Shown in pieces: positions 59,622 through 64,000 of a DNA stretch of 64,000 bases (positions are counted from its first letter, which is position 1; each line of letters opens with the position of its first letter). A program made the position numbers and the translations under genes. This DNA is from Trypanosoma brucei gambiense DAL972 (Eukaryota; Euglenozoa; Kinetoplastea; Trypanosomatida; Trypanosomatidae). The notes under the pieces are model-generated. The model worked only from the letters and a program-made list of their open reading frames with translations. It was not told where the DNA came from and made no database searches. The stretch spans positions 282,262 through 346,261 of the forward strand of contig NC_026739.1 in the NCBI RefSeq assembly GCF_000210295.1. The letters run 5' to 3'.

Positions 59622-61196
59622 TTACGACGTCACCTCACTTACCTCCGTAGTCTTCTTTCTTTTTTTGACCTTACGAGGGCCTTGTGGTGATGCCGTCGCC
59701 TCCACCTCAGAAGGCACCGCTGCACCCGTTGAGGCCGCGACATGAGATGCCGAAGTCGGGGCTTCAAATGGTTGGGCGGGAGCGCGGGGGTCCTTTTTGT
59801 GGTGCTTTACCGCATGACGGTGCAGGTCCTCGTGACTAAGAAAAAAGCGCTCACATGTCGAGCACTTTACATGCGTCAGTAGTCCAATATCCGATAGTCG
59901 GATTGTCTTGTGTTGAAGACTCAGGTGCTCTTCGAGCGAATAAATATCGGCGAAGACACGCTTACATGCAGGACATGGATGATTTTGTGAAGATAAGCCG
60001 TGCTTATTTTGCATGTGCCCGTGCAGCCCCTTTGCTGAAGAGAAACCCTTTTCGCAATCGTGGCACCACCAACAATTATTTGCCGTCACCCGCCCAACCA
60101 CATTTTGTGCTTCTCCTTGTTCCGCATGCTTGCTATTAAAGTGTCCATCCAATGCAGCAGCGGAAGCGAAAGCCTTCTGGCAAACCGTGCAAACGAATGA
60201 TGAGACCGTCTTCTGCTCGCGGATGAGGCGCTCAACATGAAATGCGGCGTCTTCGTTGGGGTGTTTAAAGCGAATGTGCGAAAACAAAGCAGACGGCATT
60301 TTGTAAACTTTCGATGATGACACGCATAAATCACAAATCACGTGCACACGCTGGTCTCCACCCGTAGTTGCTTCCTTTGCGGAAAATTGCGCCACATCAG
60401 CGATGGCGGCGGAGTCAACACCTGCGGGCCCCTCTGCAGTCCCATCGGGGTGTCGTGTTTCAAGGTGCTGCAAAAGATCAATTTCACTGTTGAACGTGCG
60501 GTTACACAACTCACACGGAAACTCTGTGTCGCTGAACTGCGCTGTTGCTTTCAGTGGTCTATCAACACCCCGAGGAAGGGAGATGCCGAGAATTCGGGGG
60601 ACTGCATTAATCGGTTCACTCTTCTCAGCCACAGCTACGACACCATTCAAACGCCGCGTCGGTTGCGGTCCCCCATCCCCATTGCTTTTTTCCACAACTA
60701 CTCCACGTGGTGGCAAGGGAACGTGCGGCTCCACCTCCTCTAAATCAATATCGGTATGCACATCGGCAACATGTTTAAGAAATTTATCTCGCGTTGCGTA
60801 CACATCACTGCGGCGATCACACCAATTACACATGTAACCTGTCGGCAACACAGTTGGCAAAAAATCCAGGACGCGGCGCCCAGATGACGTTAGTTCGGAT
60901 TTCTTCAGAGGAACGCCAATTACCCGCTCGTACAAGGCAAGTCGTTCTGTGCACATTTTGCGGCAATGCGTTTGGTCAAGCTCACGGTGGGCCGTTATAA
61001 GGTGTGTGAGCATATCGCACATATGAACGACGCGGCTACAGGCTGGACAAGAGGCGTATGCTATGTCCTCATGTGTATGAGAACGCGGCGCTGCAAGTTG
61101 CACAGATGGGATACGCAGTGGATGATGGCAACGCCGCACGGGTTGCAATAACTGATGGAGCTGCGGCGCCATTGAAGCCACCAACCAGCGCCGCAT
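59622..61196 (-). CDS. H2F1: Mitochondrial C2H2 zinc-finger protein of the editing helicase REH2 complex (H2F1)
   Basis: A 524-residue protein with a strong presequence (MRRWLVASMAPQLHQLLQPV, no acids). It has eight C2H2 fingers, each C-x2-C...H-x3-5-H: CPACSRVV, CNWCDRRS, CELCNRTF, CDLCVSSS, CTVCQKAF, CHDCEKGF, CPACKRVF and CSTCERFF. Finger loops often carry the F...L..H pattern. The Lys-rich end is KVKKRKKTTE. Eight fingers, mitochondrial targeting and position next to PAN2 match my recollection of H2F1 (also MRB1680), which joins RNA helicase REH2 to mRNA-containing editing complexes in kinetoplastid mitochondria. The domain content is seen; the name is recalled. The start is ATG 61194-61196; an in-frame ATG at 61293-61295 would bury the presequence. 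Confidence 0.93.
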   Translation of the reverse strand: MRRWLVASMAPQLHQLLQPVRRCHHPLRIPSVQLAAPRSHTHEDIAYASCPACSRVVHMCDMLTHLITAHRELDQTHCRKMCTERLALYERVIGVPLKKSELTSSGRRVLDFLPTVLPTGYMCNWCDRRSDVYATRDKFLKHVADVHTDIDLEEVEPHVPLPPRGVVVEKSNGDGGPQPTRRLNGVVAVAEKSEPINAVPRILGISLPRGVDRPLKATAQFSDTEFPCELCNRTFNSEIDLLQHLETRHPDGTAEGPAGVDSAAIADVAQFSAKEATTGGDQRVHVICDLCVSSSKVYKMPSALFSHIRFKHPNEDAAFHVERLIREQKTVSSFVCTVCQKAFASAAALDGHFNSKHAEQGEAQNVVGRVTANNCWWCHDCEKGFSSAKGLHGHMQNKHGLSSQNHPCPACKRVFADIYSLEEHLSLQHKTIRLSDIGLLTHVKCSTCERFFLSHEDLHRHAVKHHKKDPRAPAQPFEAPTSASHVAASTGAAVPSEVEATASPQGPRKVKKRKKTTEVSEVTS

Positions 61197-62022
61197 CTGC
61201 TCTGCTGGCACTATAAACCTAACAAAGTTTTTTATGAAGTTTTTTTTTGTTGTATGAGTCCCGTCACATGCAGATATGAGCGCGTGTGTACACATGACAT
61301 GTGGGATGAACAGTTAGGAAGCCCATTATTTTTTTTTATTTTCAAAAAGGAGGTGAGTAGCGGGGTAGACTTAAACACTCAAAAGTTCCAGCGGACTATA
61401 AAAATGCCGATGGCAATAGCGATAATTATTGTGATAATAGCAGTCAACCTATGCACCCGATTGATAGTCGCAAGATAATCACAAACCACCGTGTGTAACA
61501 TATGGTTCAGGAGTTTGTTGAAAGTGGCAAAAAGTTATAACCTCTTCCATGCGCAAAATTCCCCTTGAGTTCACCACTCTCCGGTTGGCCGCTGTCGCGG
61601 TGATAGAAACGGAAAAGGAATTTCTCTCTTTTTCTTCAAAAAAGGAAGAAAATACAACAACACAGGAGAGAGACCTCCGCTGTCACGGCAGCTGTAATGC
61701 TACAGACAGCACATCCTCCAAAAAAGAAAAAAAAGTCGATACAACTATTAACACTCATAGAAATAATCGTTTACAACGAACGAACACAACAAAAGAAGAC
61801 GAATTAAAAAAACCTCTATGACGAAGCTGAATGATTTGACAACCATTTCCTAAAATGATCGGTCATTCACAAAATCTCCATGGATACTACCGTCATGATA
61901 TTTACAATTGACACAGCAGAGAGGGAAAAAAGCAAAAGAGAAAGAAAGAAAAAGCAGGGCCCAGCAACAGTAAAGAAAGACTAAAACGTAAACAACTAGT
62001 CAAAACCGACCAGCACAAATCC
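61197..62022 (-). other. Spacer, ATG4 to H2F1
   Basis: No clear polypyrimidine tract directly before H2F1; CCTCCTTTTTG near 61345-61355 is the best candidate. A CT-rich block at 61920-61960 lies just beyond the ATG4 stop. Confidence 0.6.
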
Positions 62023-63006
62023 TCATGGTTCAGTTGGCCACTCCATTACTAATAAATCCACTGGGGTATGGGGTCCACCACGATACACAGACACTATCGG
62101 ATGCAGTTTCTGCTTTGAAAGTCCTTCGATTCGCTTTTGAAGACTTTCCCAACGCGATTGGGAATCAACAAAGAACCCTAAAAAAAATGAAGTGTCCACT
62201 TGACCATATGGAACAGACCGCAAGTTACTCGATGTTGGCTTCACAACCCCCGTTTCGCCTGGCTCACCCGACAACAAAGCATCTTGTGTCTTGCAGTGAG
62301 GATCCAAATAAAGCAATAATTCCTGTGCCCCAGTACCGATGATATAATACCCACGGTTAGGGACACCGCCCACCATTCCAACACTCTCCGGTGCAAGCAA
62401 CAGATGCTCCAGTGAAAGAAACATTTTTTGACTCATGCAACGGCTTGCACCACAACGTAAGGGCGCGAGTATAAGAACGTTTCGCGACTCCTTCAGATGG
62501 CAACTTACCTCTTCTGCTGGAACAGCACCAGCCACTGTAATGACAACACTAAGTGGACTCGAAAGAATTCCCCTTTCCGTTGCTCTTTTAACGCAACCAC
62601 TAATAGCCTCACATCCCTGACTTGGTGCCCAGTAGACGGGTCGGAGCGACTCACCTTGCTTCAGTATGTGGCGCACCATGCAGTGCAAAGAAAAAGGCGC
62701 TACTTGTTCATCATCCAAATCGGCGAAGTATTGTAACTTACAGTCTTGTGCGCTGTGTCTCCGCAGACTGCAAGCCAAAAGCATTTGCGTAGCGCGTGCC
62801 AGGCAACCCCATCCCTTGTCTGACGTAAGCGTAGAATAAGGAAGAGGATCGAAATACCTGCGGTAGGTGAAGAGGTAAAAGGAATTCTCAAGGTGCTCGT
62901 CCAACTGCTGAGGCTCCCTTTGGATCGTGCCAAGAACACAACACGGATACTCAATGTGTGCGTCACAACCGACAACGGAGTGTACAAAATTTTTCAGACG
63001 CTCCAT
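62023..63006 (-). CDS. ATG4: ATG4 autophagy cysteine protease
   Basis: A 327-residue C54 peptidase that cleaves the C-terminus of ATG8 and removes ATG8 from lipid. The catalytic Cys68 is in TSDKGWGCLARATQMLLA, the family hallmark, and the Asp-His pair is in LLLYLDPHCKTQDA. The supporting motif VGGVPNRGYYIIGTGAQ is the 'GGkpn.s.YfiG...' strand. FFVDSQSRWESLQKRI is the usual region after the catalytic core. The length is close to the minimal family size and the C-terminal LC3-interacting tail of animals is short or missing. T. brucei has two ATG4 genes; I believe this is isoform 2, by recalled location only. The start ATG at 63004-63006 has a CT-rich splice tract about 300 nt upstream (63303-63350). 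Confidence 0.95.
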   Translation of the reverse strand: MERLKNFVHSVVGCDAHIEYPCCVLGTIQREPQQLDEHLENSFYLFTYRRYFDPLPYSTLTSDKGWGCLARATQMLLACSLRRHSAQDCKLQYFADLDDEQVAPFSLHCMVRHILKQGESLRPVYWAPSQGCEAISGCVKRATERGILSSPLSVVITVAGAVPAEEVSCHLKESRNVLILAPLRCGASRCMSQKMFLSLEHLLLAPESVGMVGGVPNRGYYIIGTGAQELLLYLDPHCKTQDALLSGEPGETGVVKPTSSNLRSVPYGQVDTSFFLGFFVDSQSRWESLQKRIEGLSKQKLHPIVSVYRGGPHTPVDLLVMEWPTEP

Positions 63007-63522
63007 ACGAATCTACGATATATATAAATATATATATGTATATATTTGTATATCCATGTATATTATATGTGCTTAGCGACAGACTGCTTTGTTTCTTCGC
63101 TTCCTTATGGTGTTGTTTTCACTCTTCACTTTCCAACAATTAATGGTTTTTAATGACGTCAGGTTGCGAAGTTGCGTCGCAGCCTCGCACAGCTCAGCAA
63201 CGGAGTCTGGTGGCCGTCAGATGAACTCGTTTTGCCACTGCTATTCCCTTTTCCTATTGAAAAGGCGCTGTTCAGCGGGTGTAACCGCAATTCCCACCAT
63301 GGAGGAGTAATAACAAACAACAATTAAAGGGGAGAGGGAAGAAATGCAGTGAATGCTAACAAACATTTAAAGGATAAAAGAAAAGAGGGGAAGCAATAAA
63401 CCACGGGTAATTCGTTCGCGCGCACGTCAGCGACAACACGATAAGGGCCCCCAACCTCGTACCCACACACAGAAAGAACGGAAAGCACAGATTTAGTTCA
63501 CATGTAGCCGTACCCAAATCGA
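63007..63522 (-). other. Spacer, LIM gene to ATG4
   Basis: CT-rich tract 63303-63350 (probable ATG4 splice region) and a degenerate TA-rich stretch 63018-63060. Confidence 0.65.
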
Positions 63523-63951
63523 CTAACTGTTTGGGTCGAACAAAAACTCCATTTGATGACTGTGCCGTGGAAAAAAGTGTCCCGTTAGGCGAGATCCCGT
63601 ACGGTGCGTGTTAACGTATGATGTGTGCCAACGACGCGTGGGAACCCGCACGTCCCTCCCGAGGGCGCATGGGATGCACCATGCTTTGCCATCTTTTGAG
63701 TAGAACTTGTTGTGTCCGAGCCTGTATTTACATCGGTTGCACTTGAAACAACCGAAGTGAAAAAAGTACCCCTGCGGCGTAGGCACTGTTGCGTTACCAG
63801 CAGGTATCCACACGTAGCTATTGACATCTCCCGCATCAATGGGTTTGTCACAGTTAAAACAGATTGCATCAGGTGGCACAACCATGGGGCGGTCCACATC
63901 TTCATTATAAGCGGGAAAGTGCGGCCGTGACTTACATTCATCATGAGGCAT
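63523..63951 (-). CDS. Single LIM-domain protein
   Basis: A 142-residue protein consisting of one LIM zinc domain (about residues 30-92). The first zinc site is CFNCDKPI ... FHFGCFKC (C-x2-C-x..-H-x2-C), the second CFKCNRCKYRL ... AWCIPC (C-x2-C-x..-C-x2-C). GYFFHFGCFKCNRCKYRLG is the classic LIM core, and KFYSKDGKAWCIPC matches the 'y..dgk.yC..C' ending. An insertion lengthens the first finger (PAGNATVPTPQG). The basic tail (RRWHTSYVNTHRTGSRLTGH) has no recognised domain. LIM domains mediate protein contacts, often in cytoskeletal or signalling scaffolds; the partner is unknown. The start is ATG 63949-63951. Its splice region lies at or beyond the window edge. Confidence 0.92.
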   Translation of the reverse strand: MPHDECKSRPHFPAYNEDVDRPMVVPPDAICFNCDKPIDAGDVNSYVWIPAGNATVPTPQGYFFHFGCFKCNRCKYRLGHNKFYSKDGKAWCIPCALGRDVRVPTRRWHTSYVNTHRTGSRLTGHFFPRHSHQMEFLFDPNS

Positions 63952-64000
63952 TGCTGTGAGGTGCCGCGCCTTCGACTGCGTCCACCAGCGGCGGCTGTGT

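Noticed and set aside
1..64000. Mobile elements (ingi, RIME, SLACS) or variant surface glycoprotein sequences
   Set aside because: No reverse transcriptase, endonuclease, target-site duplication or VSG-like sequence was recognised in any spacer or frame.

Overview
The window looks like nuclear DNA of a kinetoplastid, most probably Trypanosoma brucei or a very close relative (T. brucei chromosome 6). The evidence is threefold. (1) All 29 well-supported protein genes lie on the minus strand, intronless and head-to-tail, separated by AT-rich spacers with long polypyrimidine tracts on the coding strand. That is the layout of a polycistronic unit processed by trans-splicing and polyadenylation. 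(2) Several products are trypanosome-specific or have trypanosome-specific features: a glycosomal alkyl-DHAP synthase ending in AHL, a lysyl-tRNA synthetase with a presequence and a C-terminal extension, an aquaglyceroporin of 321 residues, and an eight-zinc-finger mitochondrial protein matching the RNA-editing helicase cofactor H2F1. (3) The gene order CYC3-like cyclin, ADAPS, KRS2, AQP1, PAN2, H2F1, ATG4 agrees with my unchecked recollection of T. brucei chromosome 6.

Transcription runs from high to low coordinates. From the upstream end, 64,000-50,000 holds a LIM protein, ATG4 (autophagy), H2F1 (mitochondrial RNA editing), the PAN2 deadenylase, a conserved 570-residue protein of unknown function, and copy A of an S1/P1 nuclease. 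From 50,000 to 40,000 come nuclease copy B, a divergent mitochondrial carrier, a VHS-like/RanBP2-zinc-finger protein, the DIM1 rRNA dimethylase and a small membrane protein. From 40,000 to 24,000 come a degenerate metallo-beta-lactamase-like/SAM protein, polynucleotide kinase-phosphatase, a beta-hydroxyacid dehydrogenase, a SET methyltransferase, a tail-anchored LRR protein, a YIP1 protein, a class-I glutamine amidotransferase and aquaglyceroporin 1. From 24,000 to 1 come mitochondrial lysyl-tRNA synthetase, glycosomal ADAPS, an LRR protein, a large LRR/DUF4062-like/STAND-like/WD40 protein, an arginine-rich CHTOP/FoP-like protein, a cyclin, two unknown probable mitochondrial proteins, a MATH/coiled-coil protein and a TMEM50-like membrane protein.

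As usual in kinetoplastids, the genes are not a functional operon. They are housekeeping genes for RNA processing (PAN2, DIM1, H2F1, KRS2), organelle metabolism (ADAPS, carrier, dehydrogenase), membrane traffic (YIP1, VHS-like, ATG4), DNA repair (PNKP) and the cell cycle. Start codons were chosen as ATG only, and where possible as the first in-frame ATG after the first AG downstream of a polypyrimidine tract. Several longer open frames begin with TTG or GTG, or run upstream through the splice signal, and were trimmed.

The most notable observations are: the NLR-like protein with eroded catalytic motifs next to a second LRR gene; a catalytically degenerate MBL-fold protein fused to a SAM domain; two nearly identical nuclease genes with unrelated C-terminal tails; a PAN2 whose pseudo-ubiquitin-hydrolase domain has a cysteine where animal PAN2 lacks one; and an unannotated 36-codon membrane ORF between PAN2 and H2F1. 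I saw no transposon, CRISPR array, tRNA or rRNA gene. Small nucleolar RNAs could not be excluded by eye.
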